Shown: one piece after another, positions 44,890-53,354 of the stretch
How the letters are laid out: the number at the start of each line of letters is the position of its first letter
Numbering within the stretch: position 1 is the stretch's first letter
DNA from: Paraimprobicoccus trichonymphae
Lineage (GTDB): Bacteria > Bacillota > Clostridia > Oscillospirales > Acutalibacteraceae
Reading direction: 5' to 3'
DNA: 64,000 nt
Assembly (NCBI GenBank): GCA_036322875.1
Contig: AP027925.1
Location: 1,178,001 to 1,242,000, forward strand
Translations under genes and position numbers: made by a program
The notes under the pieces: model-generated
Told to the model about the DNA's origin: nothing
Databases searched by the model: none
The model's input: the letters and a program-made list of their open reading frames with translations, nothing else

Positions 44890-45285
44890 CTGTTTCTAAA
44901 CTCAAAAAGCCAACCTATGATTATACAAACTTGCAATCAATTTGACCCTGAGTAAACCTATTTTTTCTTTGTTTCTGTAAATTTCTTTACAAATTCTAAA
45001 TATTTTTATTTCTCTATTAATGTGTTCAATTGTGATTCTTTTTTGTGCCAAAAGCTTATTTTCAATGATTTCTTCTTCGGTGAGAGGATGATTTTTTGTA
45101 GCTTTTTTTGGCATTTCAGCATTCGGAAAAAATTTTTGAATTCCTTGATACCCTTTATCTGCATAAATTTTAACTTTTTTCCCAAATATTTTGGTTAAAG
45201 AGTTTTTAAATATTACAAAATCGTGTGTTGCGCCGGTTGCATTAAAAACATCAAGTATTTCACGTATTTTTGCATTGGCTAGATA
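44890..45285 (-). pseudogene. IS5-type (DDE_Tnp_4) transposase, truncated copy 3
   Basis: The 3' half only: ADKGYQGIQKFFPNAEMPKK, KNHPLTEEEIIENKLLAQKR, ITIEHINREIKIFRICKEIY and YNHRLAF. It is cut at 45285, in the middle of the gene, exactly where the IS427-like element begins, so that later insertion split it. The missing 5' half was not found on the far side. Confidence 0.75.
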
Positions 45286-45835
45286 GTGTCGTCAATAAAA
45301 AAGTGATATAATAAAAACGGTGATAAAAATGTATAGAAGGCAAGATATAGCGGACAGAGTTTGAAAATTATTGGAACCAAACTTGAAGGGCAGAAAAGGC
45401 ACGCGTAGGACAACAGAAGATTTATAAACGCAGTTTTTTGAAATTTGCGAACTGGTGCGCTGTGGCGAGATTTGCCCACAAAATATGGAGATTGGAAAAA
45501 TAATCACAGAAGATTTTGCTGTTGGAGAGACAAAGATGAATGGGAAAGATTGCTGGAAATTTTAATAGATGAACCGGAAATTGATGATAGACGCGTCCCA
45601 TACAAAGGTTCACCCACACGCAGCCGACGCAAAGGGCGGAAATCAAGACATGGAGCGTACAAAAGGGGGCTCAATTCCAAAATTCACCAGAGGTTATGGT
45701 ATGACGGTCAAAATGTTTGTCACAGCGGGTACCGTCGCGGATTGCAAGTTTGGAGAAAAGATTGTAACCGAAATAAACGCTGATTTTTTGCTAACCGATA
45801 AAGGCTACGATATCAATGAAGTAGATTTATAAAAC
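45283..45835 (+). pseudogene. IS5-family (IS427-group) transposase pseudogene
   Basis: Frames in order give MYRRQDIADRV, KLLEPNLKGRKGTRR, LRTGALWRDLPTKYGDWKNN-like ALWRDLPTKYGDWK, RFCCWRDKDEWERLLEILID, then LMIDASHTKVHPHAADAKGG (first catalytic Asp), NQDMERTKGG and LLTDKGYDINEVDL (second Asp). The last third with the catalytic Glu is missing. A promoter-like GTGATATAATAAAAACGG precedes it. The first 160 bases are almost identical to 46568-46735. Confidence 0.8.
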
Positions 45836-45888
45836 CAAAAAATTTGTACAATGGCACATTCGTAACGACAGATTTGTCAACCATTATT

Positions 45889-46221
45889 TTAGCTGAATGG
45901 ATCATCGTCATCACCAAGGTTATTATTACCTTCATTAAATTTTAAGTAATTGTCGTCTGAAGGTTTTTCTGGTAGATTAAGCAGATTAAATTTAAGATTT
46001 TTAATTTTTGAAATGAAATTTCCCTTAAATTTTTTTAATTCTCTCCATTTTATATTTTTAATGTAATTATTAAAATTTTTGTATAAAAATTTAAATTTAA
46101 GCTTTGATTTGTAATCATTAAGTTCTATTTTATCAAGATATATACTTTTTAAACTATTTAAAGTTTTTTTTGAATATTTTTTTCTATCTTCTAATCTACT
46201 AAAAATTTTTTTTATGTCCAT
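45889..46221 (-). CDS. Hypothetical basic protein, second ORF of an overlapping pair
   Basis: 110 aa, Lys/Phe/Asn-rich, ending with an acidic tail (GNNNLGDDDDPFS). Its ATG lies 23 bases inside the end of the upstream ORF, in a different frame, with no ribosome binding site of its own. An ATAAAAAAAATTTTT run lies in the overlap, so the two could be one roughly 190-aa protein joined by a frameshift, or translationally coupled. No family was recognised. The pair lies between two IS5-type copies in the same orientation. Confidence 0.5.
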   Translation of the reverse strand: MDIKKIFSRLEDRKKYSKKTLNSLKSIYLDKIELNDYKSKLKFKFLYKNFNNYIKNIKWRELKKFKGNFISKIKNLKFNLLNLPEKPSDDNYLKFNEGNNNLGDDDDPFS

Positions 46222-46462
46222 TGTTTAATTTATTGTCTTGAATTAATTCATTCACTTTCGTTTTCAATGTTTTATAATTAAGAAAAAATTTTTTGCTTCC
46301 TTCCTGTTTAGTTTTATAATATTTTTCATAATCTTTAAATAATTTTTTAAATTTTTTTACATTGCTAAAATGGCCCATTTTAAATGTAGAATTTTTAAAT
46401 TTTTTACAAAAATTTTCTAATTGCTCAAATTCTTCCTTTATTTTATTCCAAATTCCAGACAT
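46199..46462 (-). CDS. Hypothetical small charged protein, first ORF of the pair
   Basis: From ATG at 46462 (GAGGT seven bases upstream) this is 87 aa: MSGIWNKIKEEFEQLENFCK then a Lys-rich helical body and a YKTLKTKVNELIQDNKLNNG tail. It is predicted soluble and helical, with no known motif. The frame ends inside the following ORF at the A/T run. Together they resemble the charged, coiled, lineage-specific proteins seen at 28.7 and 51.5 kb. Confidence 0.55.
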   Translation of the reverse strand: MSGIWNKIKEEFEQLENFCKKFKNSTFKMGHFSNVKKFKKLFKDYEKYYKTKQEGSKKFFLNYKTLKTKVNELIQDNKLNNGHKKNF

Positions 46463-46567
46463 ATAAACGACCTCACTCAAAATTTACTTATATATATTAT
46501 TACAATTATTTCGCATTATCAGATTATTTTATAAAATTTTTATATAAAAATTTAACTTAATTTTTAA

Positions 46568-46735
46568 TAGCTGGTCTAGATAGTGTTGTCAGTAAAAAAT
46601 TGATATAATAAAAACGGTGATAAAAATGTATAGAAGGCACGATATAGCGGACAGAATTTGAAAATTATTGGAACCAAACTTGAAGGGCAGAAAAAGTACG
46701 CGCAGGACAACAGGAGATTTATAAACGCAGTTTTT
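46568..46735 (+). mobile_element. IS427-group left-end fragment (second copy)
   Basis: About 165 bases nearly identical to 45283-45445: CTAGATAGTGTTGTCAGTAA, the GATATAATAAAAACGGTGAT promoter-like part and the start of the transposase (MYRRHDIADRI). It stops at about 46735 and joins the group II intron reverse-transcriptase remnant directly, with no transposase beyond. Confidence 0.75.
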
Positions 46736-47578
46736 CATATATCCGAAAGTTTATCATGGTTTATGTTGTCGAAACAGCCTTTGATGTCGCCTTCTATGAA
46801 CCATATTGCACTATTGAACGGGTATAACAACGGGTCTCATTTTTTCCATTAAGCCTTTTGATAAATCCCCTGCGTAATGGCTTGGATTTAAAAGTACCAT
46901 TTGTAAGTTCTGTTATTAACTTTTCAACATACGTTCTTCCCTAATTCATCTATCGTATCATTATCAGTACCTGGATTCAGAGCATCATTGTTTTTGCTTG
47001 ATTTTTGGTAAGCAACGTAGTACGTAAGAGGTATCTGTAAAAATGAGTATATACGCCCAACTTTATGGTCGTCAGTCGTTGGTTTTGTCACAGATTCTCC
47101 GTCCTTTCAACTTTCTTATTTTGAAATATACTAACTGCCTCCCTTTGACGCTTTCCCGCCCTTGGATTAATATGAAGGCTCTGTTACCATGTGAAATAAA
47201 CTCCCTTTAGGTAATCCCCAATTAACTTTGTTTCTTGGATGTAAATTATCGGATATGCTTTATAGTCTGTTAAAATATGTTCCCGTGCTTACTTTGCAAT
47301 ATTGTGGTAACAGTGTGTACGAATACGACATACAAGCTCATTGCAATATTAGGAGCTAAGAGTTTAATTTCCCGGTTAACAGACTTTGCATTAGGCAAGA
47401 TAGCCCTATTTCCATATCTACTGCTAATCGTAACCTTAACTCCAGAACAATTTGCCGCTTCCTCACCGTGCATTGATCAACTTTTGTTTTGCAGTAAAGT
47501 AAGCCTTTCTGCTGCGTTATCATGCAGCATAGTTCCAATTATCTACTATAAACAAAGCCCCCTATCTGGGCATGCATA
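46736..47578 (-). mobile_element. Truncated group II intron with reverse transcriptase remnant
   Basis: On the minus strand the 5' end reads GCCCAGATAGGGGGC, matching the conserved start of many bacterial group II introns (GUGCGNCCAGAUAGGGUG). The next 300 bases are intron domain I RNA (ORF-free, GC-richer). Then comes intron-encoded protein sequence: IPLTYYVAYQKSSKNNDALN followed by PGTDNDTIDELGK, and FIEGDIKGCFDNINHDKLSD with the RT palm. Stops and an internal deletion are present and everything after the first RT motifs is gone, replaced by the IS427 fragment. It inserted 22 bases after the yugP stop and cannot splice or move. Confidence 0.8.
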
Positions 47579-47599
47579 TTCTTATCATAAAATTAGATT

Positions 47600-48298
47600 T
47601 TAATCATCATTACGATGTGAAGAAATTAAAACTAATCGTATCAAGGATATCAAAGAAGTAAAGAGTGCTGCAACGTATGTCATTGCAGCTGCACTAAGAA
47701 CTTTTTTTGTTCCTTTCATTTCTTCATCAGTCAAATTTCCTGAATTTTGAAGTGCTACAAGTGCTCTTTTGCTTGCATCAAATTCCACTGGTAATGTTAC
47801 GAGCTGGAACAAAACAGCAAAACTAAAAAGTAAAATTCCAAAATTTACGATAAAATTATATTGCACAGGTAGCATTAGACCTAAACAAATAATCGGTGTT
47901 GATAAACTTGAGCAAAGCTGCGTTATTGGTACTAATCTTTGTCTGGCTTTGACAAATCCATAATTTTTTGCATATTGAACTGCATGTCCAGCTTCATGGG
48001 ATGCAATACCAACAGCCGCAATAGATGCTTCATTGTAAATTGGATCAGAAAGGGAAATTTTATTGTTGCGAGGATCGTAATAGTCATTGTATTGACCATG
48101 TATGTGGCAAATTTCGACCCCATTAATATTGTTTTGATACAAAACATTTTCTGATGATTGTAAGCCGGTTATTGATTTTCTACATTTAATCTTAGAATAT
48201 TTATTAAACATAAATTTCACTCTAAAATGTGCGAACATTGTAATTGTCAAAGTTATTAACGCATACAAAAAATAATTCGTGTCATAGTAATAAAACAT
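47600..48298 (-). CDS. YugP-type zinc metallopeptidase
   Basis: 232 aa membrane protein of the Zn_peptidase_2 family: a membrane helix at residues 5-25, the zinc motif GIASHEAGHAVQYAKNYG (HExxH), two membrane helices at about 130-165 and one near 205-225. The role is poorly known; members are common in Firmicutes and often sit near heat-shock or wall genes. AAAAGGAGT precedes the ATG. The intron remnant lies just behind it, so transcription may run into dead sequence. Confidence 0.88.
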   Translation of the reverse strand: MFYYYDTNYFLYALITLTITMFAHFRVKFMFNKYSKIKCRKSITGLQSSENVLYQNNINGVEICHIHGQYNDYYDPRNNKISLSDPIYNEASIAAVGIASHEAGHAVQYAKNYGFVKARQRLVPITQLCSSLSTPIICLGLMLPVQYNFIVNFGILLFSFAVLFQLVTLPVEFDASKRALVALQNSGNLTDEEMKGTKKVLSAAAMTYVAALFTSLISLIRLVLISSHRNDD

Positions 48299-48416
48299 TT
48301 TTACTCCTTTTAGTATTTAAAGTTACTAATTAATTATACTTCCAAGTTAAGTTATTTTATGTATTTTGTCGAAATTATTTTAGTTTGTGTAAATTAAATA
48401 AAATTTGTTTGTTTTT

Positions 48417-48560
48417 GTATATATATTTTATAATAATTTTAGCTAATTAATCAATAAAAAAATGTTGACATTTGTAAAAAACATGTTATAATACATAGAG
48501 TATTATAATAAAAAATCGATTTTAAAAAAAGGAAATATTGTTTAAAAAAAAATAAATAAA
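48417..48560 (+). promoter_or_regulatory. Duplicated promoter region, copy with intact -35
   Basis: TTGACA at about 48466 and TATAAT 16 bases later, then CATAGAGTATTATAATAAAA and GGAAATATTGTTTAAAA. The same roughly 130 bases occur at 49905-50040, where a deletion removed the TTGACA. Here it drives only a broken gene. Confidence 0.6.
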
Positions 48561-49070
48561 ATTTTAGAAGGAAGTTTAGCTTTGGGTTTGAGTTTCGTAG
48601 GTTGTAATTTTAGAGTACTGAATACCAAATCACATAGAGCTTTTAGAGTGGATGAAGGTTAATCCTGTGAAAATTATCAGTTTAGCACTGTTCGTAGTGG
48701 TTGGAGAAAGTTACGGTAACTACAAAATTTTTAAACATGTTGTACAAAGTAAAGATAAAAAAATCGAAAAAAAATAGATCAAATATATCATATAAGTGAC
48801 GTAAGCTATGAATATTTTTGGACAGAAGAGGATTTAGAAAAAATATATCTTGATTGTAAAGAAATATCTAAGTTTGTTATTATGATGACATGTGAAGAAG
48901 AAAATGTTGATATTATAGAAACAAAAAAGGACAAACGTTTTTTGCTGCAAAAGATTTTAATCCTAAATCAAATTCAACTATTGACTATATAAAAATAGAA
49001 TATGGTGGTGTTTTCTATTATTTTTTAAGCGAAGATAATCTAGAGAATTTATATAAAGAAGGTTCTTGAT
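48540..49070 (+). pseudogene. Frameshifted gene of unknown function
   Basis: After GAAGGAAGTTTAG, the forward strand reads LGLSFVGCNFRVLNTKSHRA, a stop, and then in other frames IDQIYHISDVSYEYFWTEED, DCKEISKFVIMMTCEEENV and IKIEYGGVFYYFLSEDNLEN. The start could be a lipoprotein signal (SFVGC). The parts look like one gene of roughly 160 codons with two or three frameshifts. No family recognised. It is preceded by the good promoter at 48466. Confidence 0.45.
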
Positions 49071-49077
49071 AATATTG

Positions 49078-49490
49078 ACACTCCCCGTGTCTAAATACAT
49101 GGGATTCTTAGGCGCATACAGAAGTATATTTCTAACATCTTTAAGCCCCCGGCATGCCGTTACCTCGTCCGTGCATATAGCAGTTTAGGCTGATTTCCTT
49201 TTACCAGAAGCGCCATAGGTGCGTTTATAATGTTGTTTAAAGTACCAACTCGATCCTGATGAGATATATACCCAAAGAATTCACAAGCATACTTCCGCGT
49301 GGTTTTTTTCGTTACAATTTGGACAATTTTGACTGGTATATTTTGGATCGACGTATTCGATTTTAATTCCAACCATTTTAGATTTATAATCAATAAAATT
49401 TGCCAAGCGATAGAAAGACCATTTATGCAAATTTTTAGCGTTTTTACGGCTTGTTCTTGCCGTTTGGCGAATGTTTATCAACTATTTTAA
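49078..49490 (-). pseudogene. TnpB C-terminus with right-end (omega RNA-like) region
   Basis: Minus-strand frames give RQTARTSRKNAKNLHKWSFY, KMVGIKIEYVDPKYTSQNCP, NCNEKNHAEV and DRVGTLNNIINAPMAL, the TnpB zinc-ribbon and last RuvC region with frameshifts. The 3' 120 bases read TGCACGGACGAGGTAACGGC, then CTAAGAATCCCATG and GGGGAGTGTCA, the best preserved of three such ends in the window. In active IS605/IS607 elements this part is the omega RNA scaffold and guide junction. Confidence 0.75.
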
Positions 49491-49499
49491 CATAATAAT

Positions 49500-49904
49500 T
49501 ATAATACAAGTCTTTTTTTTAAAAAAAGAAAAAAAAATTACAATATCTTGTGGCTTATATCTCCATGGCGGGGATTTACGCCACATTTGGTAATAATTAC
49601 AAAGAAAATAATTTAATAAAAGGAAAATATGTCGGTCGTTGATATCAATAACGTAGTAACACTAAAAAACAATGAAAAATTTGAATTTGTGGTTTAAGTA
49701 TGTTCCACATGAAGAATAAGATTTTATAGAAAGTAAAAAGCTTAATCTAACTGAAGATTCTAAAATGGTCAAAAATTAAGTTCTTTAATGGTTCTTATAG
49801 AATGTTGTTGGTTGAAGAATAACTTTAAAAAGAAATTTAACTAAAACAATAAATAGTTGAAAATAAAAAATTCAGCTGTTTATTTTGCTTTCTTTAGGCA
49901 TGTA
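49500..49904. other. Eroded sequence next to the TnpB remnant
   Basis: About 400 bases. The forward strand gives SVVDINNVVTLKNNEKFEFV and IESKKLNLTEDSKMVKN in shifted frames, which looks like a second decayed gene, perhaps related to the broken one at 48.5-49.1 kb. No function assigned. Confidence 0.35.
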
Positions 49905-50040
49905 TGCTTTATAATAATTTTAGTTAATGAATCAATAAAAAAACATGTTACAATGCATAGAGTATTATCATAAAAAATCAGTTTTATATGAGAATGAAAA
50001 TATTGTTTAATAAAAAAATAAATAAATATTTGTATTTTAA
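49905..50040 (+). repeat. Duplicated promoter region, copy lacking -35
   Basis: Direct repeat of 48417-48560: TTATAATAATTTTAG, AATCAATAAAAAA, CATGTTACAATGCATAGAGT, GAAAATATTGTTTAATAAAA. The 14-16 bases containing TTGACA are missing, leaving only the -10 (TACAAT). It now lies just before the AlkD-like gene and may be its promoter region. Confidence 0.6.
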
Positions 50041-50074
50041 AAAATATTATAAAATTTAAAAGGAATTTAAACAA

Positions 50075-50815
50075 ATGGATTTTAAACAAATTTGGACGAA
50101 AGCACGCTATGAAGAATTTATAAATTATCTAAAGAATTTAGCAGATTTAAAATATAAAGAATTTCATTTTAAAATTTTGAATGACAATACAGTAGGCTTT
50201 ATTGGCGTACAAACACCAATTTTGAGAGAAATTGCAAAAAATATTTTAAAAAATGATTACAACGGTTTTTTGAGGTTTAATGAACACAAGTTTTATGAGG
50301 AAAAAGCAATTCATAGTTTTATAATTAGGCACGCAGAGTTTACTTATGTTGAACTTATCCAAGCTATAAAAGATTTCGTACCACATATTTCAAATTGGGC
50401 TTTGGCTGATATAACAGCAAAAAAATTTCCACAAATTATTGAAAATAAAGATATTGCTCTTAAAGAAATTTTAAAATTTACAAGATCCAATAATCCTTGG
50501 GAAGTCAGACTTGGTCTTGTTATGTCTTTAAGTATGTACATTAGCAAAAAGTATATATACAAAATTTTAGAAGTTTGCAAATCTATAAATTCTGAACACC
50601 GATGTTGTATTGAAAATGAAATTCCTTATTATGTAAAAATAGGAAATGCGTGGCTGGTTTCTGAGTGTTACATAAAATTTCCTAAAATCACTAAAAATTT
50701 TTTAGAGACTAAAATTTTAGAAAAATGGGTTCAAAATAAAGCTGTTCAGAAAATAAAAGAATCGTTTAGAGTTGCCAAAAAAGATAAAATAGTGCTTGAA
50801 AATTTAAAAATTTGA
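50075..50815 (+). CDS. DNA alkylation repair protein (AlkD/AlkC HEAT-repeat family)
   Basis: 246 aa, all-helical HEAT-like repeats that clamp DNA and remove cationic alkylated bases such as 3-methyladenine. Seen: FIGVQTPILREIAKNI, FYEEKAIHSFIIRHA, HISNWALADITAKKF (substrate Trp and catalytic Asp region), NPWEVRLGLVMSL (conserved Arg) and GNAWLVSECYIKFP. Length is normal. AAAGGAATTTAAACAA precedes the ATG. It is followed 16 bases later by a flavodoxin-like gene on the same strand. Confidence 0.88.
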   Translation: MDFKQIWTKARYEEFINYLKNLADLKYKEFHFKILNDNTVGFIGVQTPILREIAKNILKNDYNGFLRFNEHKFYEEKAIHSFIIRHAEFTYVELIQAIKDFVPHISNWALADITAKKFPQIIENKDIALKEILKFTRSNNPWEVRLGLVMSLSMYISKKYIYKILEVCKSINSEHRCCIENEIPYYVKIGNAWLVSECYIKFPKITKNFLETKILEKWVQNKAVQKIKESFRVAKKDKIVLENLKI

Positions 50816-50831
50816 ATTGTGATTTAAAAAA

Positions 50832-51299
50832 ATGGTACTTGTATTATACAGTTCACCACATTCTGATGGTTTTACTTTTAAAGCTTTGAATATAGTTTTG
50901 AAATTTTTTGAGAATTCTGAAATTAAAATAATAAGTTCTTATGATTTGAATGCCAAACCATGTGTAGACTGCGGATATTGTAAGGATACAAGCATATGTA
51001 AATTTTATGATTTGGACGAATTTTATGATTTGTTATTTTCAAGTAATTTATTAATAATTGCCACTCCAGTTTATAATTTTTCTATACCTTCGCCGCTTAA
51101 ATCAATAATAGATAGAAATCAGAGATTTTATAATAAAAAATTTAATTTTAAGGAAAAAAATGCAATTTTGATTGTAACTTCAGGAAAATCTGACCAATTA
51201 AGTTTAAAAATTATAAAAAAACAACTTTTTTATTCCTTTAAATTTATAAAAATTAAATTTGTTTTCGTAACATTGACCAACACAGACAAAATGGTTTGA
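50832..51299 (+). CDS. NAD(P)H-dependent FMN/iron-sulfur flavodoxin-like protein
   Basis: 155 aa. The N-terminal flavodoxin loop (VLYSSPHSDGFTFKAL) binds FMN phosphate, and PCVDCGYCKDTSIC matches the compact cysteine motif of iron-sulfur flavoproteins (CxxCxxCx5C). IIATPVYNFSIPSPLKSIID is the family core. The usual length is about 180-200 aa, so the C-terminal 30-40 residues may be missing, with a stop after TNTDKMV. It is likely an electron carrier or reductase in anaerobic metabolism. It is probably co-transcribed with the AlkD-like gene. Confidence 0.8.
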   Translation: MVLVLYSSPHSDGFTFKALNIVLKFFENSEIKIISSYDLNAKPCVDCGYCKDTSICKFYDLDEFYDLLFSSNLLIIATPVYNFSIPSPLKSIIDRNQRFYNKKFNFKEKNAILIVTSGKSDQLSLKIIKKQLFYSFKFIKIKFVFVTLTNTDKMV

Positions 51300-51517
51300 G
51301 ATGTGAGTTTATTAGTTATTTTTTTAGTCACTTTCGTTTAAAAAATCTTCAATAAAATCGTGAAATTATAATTAGACACTAACACTAAAAATGTTCATAA
51401 ATCTATTCCGATGATTATTATTTCAAAAAACATTTTAAAATATTTTGAAAAAACCAAAACCTATCTTGTTAATAAGTGCTTTACGTTGTTTTTTATTAAT
51501 TTATGAAACTGAATTTT

Positions 51518-52039
51518 TTAGATTGATCCTTTAATTTGCAAAAGGACTGCATATTTAAAATCCAATTTCCCCCTATTTTCGAATAACCCTTTAAATTTAT
51601 TATTTAAAGCCTGCAATTCTGAGTCTAAATTTAAATATAATTTTAAATCTTTTATTTCTTTTTTTATTTTTTGTTTTCTGAATAATATTATCGACCAAAA
51701 ACTTTTCTTTTTTTCTTTTAATTCTTTAACTTTGTTTTCTAAAACTGATTTTTGAGTTTCGTAACCATAATTTTTTATTTTAATTTCTAATATTTTAATT
51801 TTATTTTCTAATGATTTTTTTTTATTTTCATATTTTTTTATTCTTGTATCATTTAATTTTATTTTTTCCTCTATTTTTTTTATTTTAACTTCATTTTTAT
51901 ATCCAATTGAATAATATTCATAAATTATTTTTTTTGCTTTTATTTCGTTGTTTAAATCAGCAGAAATACCACCACTAAAACTAAATAAATCAAAAAATAA
52001 AACTGATATGCAAAAAAAATTTTTTACTTTTAAATTCAT
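51518..52039 (-). CDS. Secreted coiled-coil protein, unknown function
   Basis: 173 aa. A signal peptide (KNFFCISVLFFDLFSFSGGI, cut near ISA-D) is followed by an almost continuous Lys/Glu coiled coil (about residues 45-125) and a short C-terminal domain. No lipobox cysteine in the right place. ATG lies 10 bases after AAGAAGGTT. Gene stands alone. The style (signal plus coiled coil) is like the other lineage-specific exported proteins in this window. Confidence 0.7.
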   Translation of the reverse strand: MNLKVKNFFCISVLFFDLFSFSGGISADLNNEIKAKKIIYEYYSIGYKNEVKIKKIEEKIKLNDTRIKKYENKKKSLENKIKILEIKIKNYGYETQKSVLENKVKELKEKKKSFWSIILFRKQKIKKEIKDLKLYLNLDSELQALNNKFKGLFENRGKLDFKYAVLLQIKGSI

Positions 52040-52813
52040 TTGTACTAACCTTCTTTAAAATTTAAATTAAAACTTAAAATTTGCTATAGTTTAACAATAC
52101 AAATTCTATAACTCATTTTCTATTATAGTACATAAATTAAAAACTGTCAATTATTAACTTCTAGAATTGTTAAAAGCATTATCCTTTCTCCAAATAAACA
52201 GAAAAATTTCTAAGTCTTGCTCATAATAAATGAAGCATTAGAAAAAAATTTTGTGGATTTACAAAGGAAATAAAAAACAAATATTGGCAAAAATATAGGT
52301 TTTTTATCCCAATTGTTCTACCAAAATCTAATCAAAAAAAACTATTGAATTAATAAACCGGTGTATTTTTTTCTCTACTACAAATATTTTATTTTTTTTG
52401 TGAACCAACTCCAGTTTTTCACGTCTACAATTTTTATTTTCATAATTTTTTCATATAAATTTTTTTCAAAACTTACATAATTATGTGGGAAAAATAGGGG
52501 ACATCAAAAAACAGTTTGAGGAAATTTAAAGTTTAGAAAAGATAGCAAAAAGCTTTGTAAAAAAAAATAATGATAAATTTTTAAACAGTAAATCTACTAA
52601 CTTTACTGAAAATTTCAATAAAATTATATAATCTTTTATTGCAACCAGAATTTTCAATGAATTTGGCACATGTAGCAAATACAACTTGCATTTTCTTTTT
52701 TCCCTTGCCAGCTGAAAAATTTATAGAAAACGTATAAAAACATAAACAATATTTACTCAGATTTAGAATTATACTAAATCGTTAAACAAATAAACTAGTA
52801 TAATTATTATATC
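52040..52813. other. Gene-free stretch upstream of the coiled-coil gene
   Basis: About 770 AT-rich bases. Short frames such as EKIAKSFVKKNNDKFLNSKS are weak traces of eroded coding sequence. No RNA gene, repeat copy or promoter that I can defend. Confidence 0.35.
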
Positions 52814-53347
52814 TCAGTACTCGAAATTAGAAATCAACAAATTTTGCTCTATTATTTTCTCATATTTCAAAGAATATTTGACATTAATAATTCTTTGATT
52901 TGTTGAACCTTTAAATGTTGAAGTTATAGATTTTCTGTTAATGTCAAAAGGACCGTCTATAAGTAAATCTGAATTTCTCAATAAATTCATTAAATCTTCA
53001 TTTTCATTATTCAAAATTTCCTCAAAAGTGTATCCTGTATATGTAATTATATTATATTTCAATTTGTGAATTTTTTTAGCTAAAACAGCAAATCTTGAAG
53101 CTTGAGCAAAAGGTTCACCACCTGAAAAAGTAACACCAGATATTATAGGATTTTGTTTTATCATATCAACGACATCATCGAAAAAAAATTTTTTTCCGCC
53201 ATTCAAACTGTGAGTTTCAGGATTATGACAACCTACACACCTATGTGGACAACCCTGAGCAAACAAGACAAATCTAATACCCGGACCATCAACTATTGAC
53301 TCCTTTTCAATTCCTGATAATTCTACAAAATTTTCTATATTTTCCAT
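52814..53347 (-). CDS. nrdG: Anaerobic ribonucleotide reductase activating protein
   Basis: 177 aa radical SAM enzyme that installs the glycyl radical on NrdD. The CPHRCVGC motif (Cx3Cx2C) binds the 4Fe-4S cluster; VDGPGIRFVLFAQG precedes it and GVTFSGGEPFAQ is the SAM-binding GGE motif. The length is normal. It follows nrdD by seven bases on the same strand, so the two are one operon. It needs anaerobic conditions, which supports a strictly anaerobic lifestyle. Confidence 0.95.
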   Translation of the reverse strand: MENIENFVELSGIEKESIVDGPGIRFVLFAQGCPHRCVGCHNPETHSLNGGKKFFFDDVVDMIKQNPIISGVTFSGGEPFAQASRFAVLAKKIHKLKYNIITYTGYTFEEILNNENEDLMNLLRNSDLLIDGPFDINRKSITSTFKGSTNQRIINVKYSLKYEKIIEQNLLISNFEY

Positions 53348-53354
53348 TATTTAC

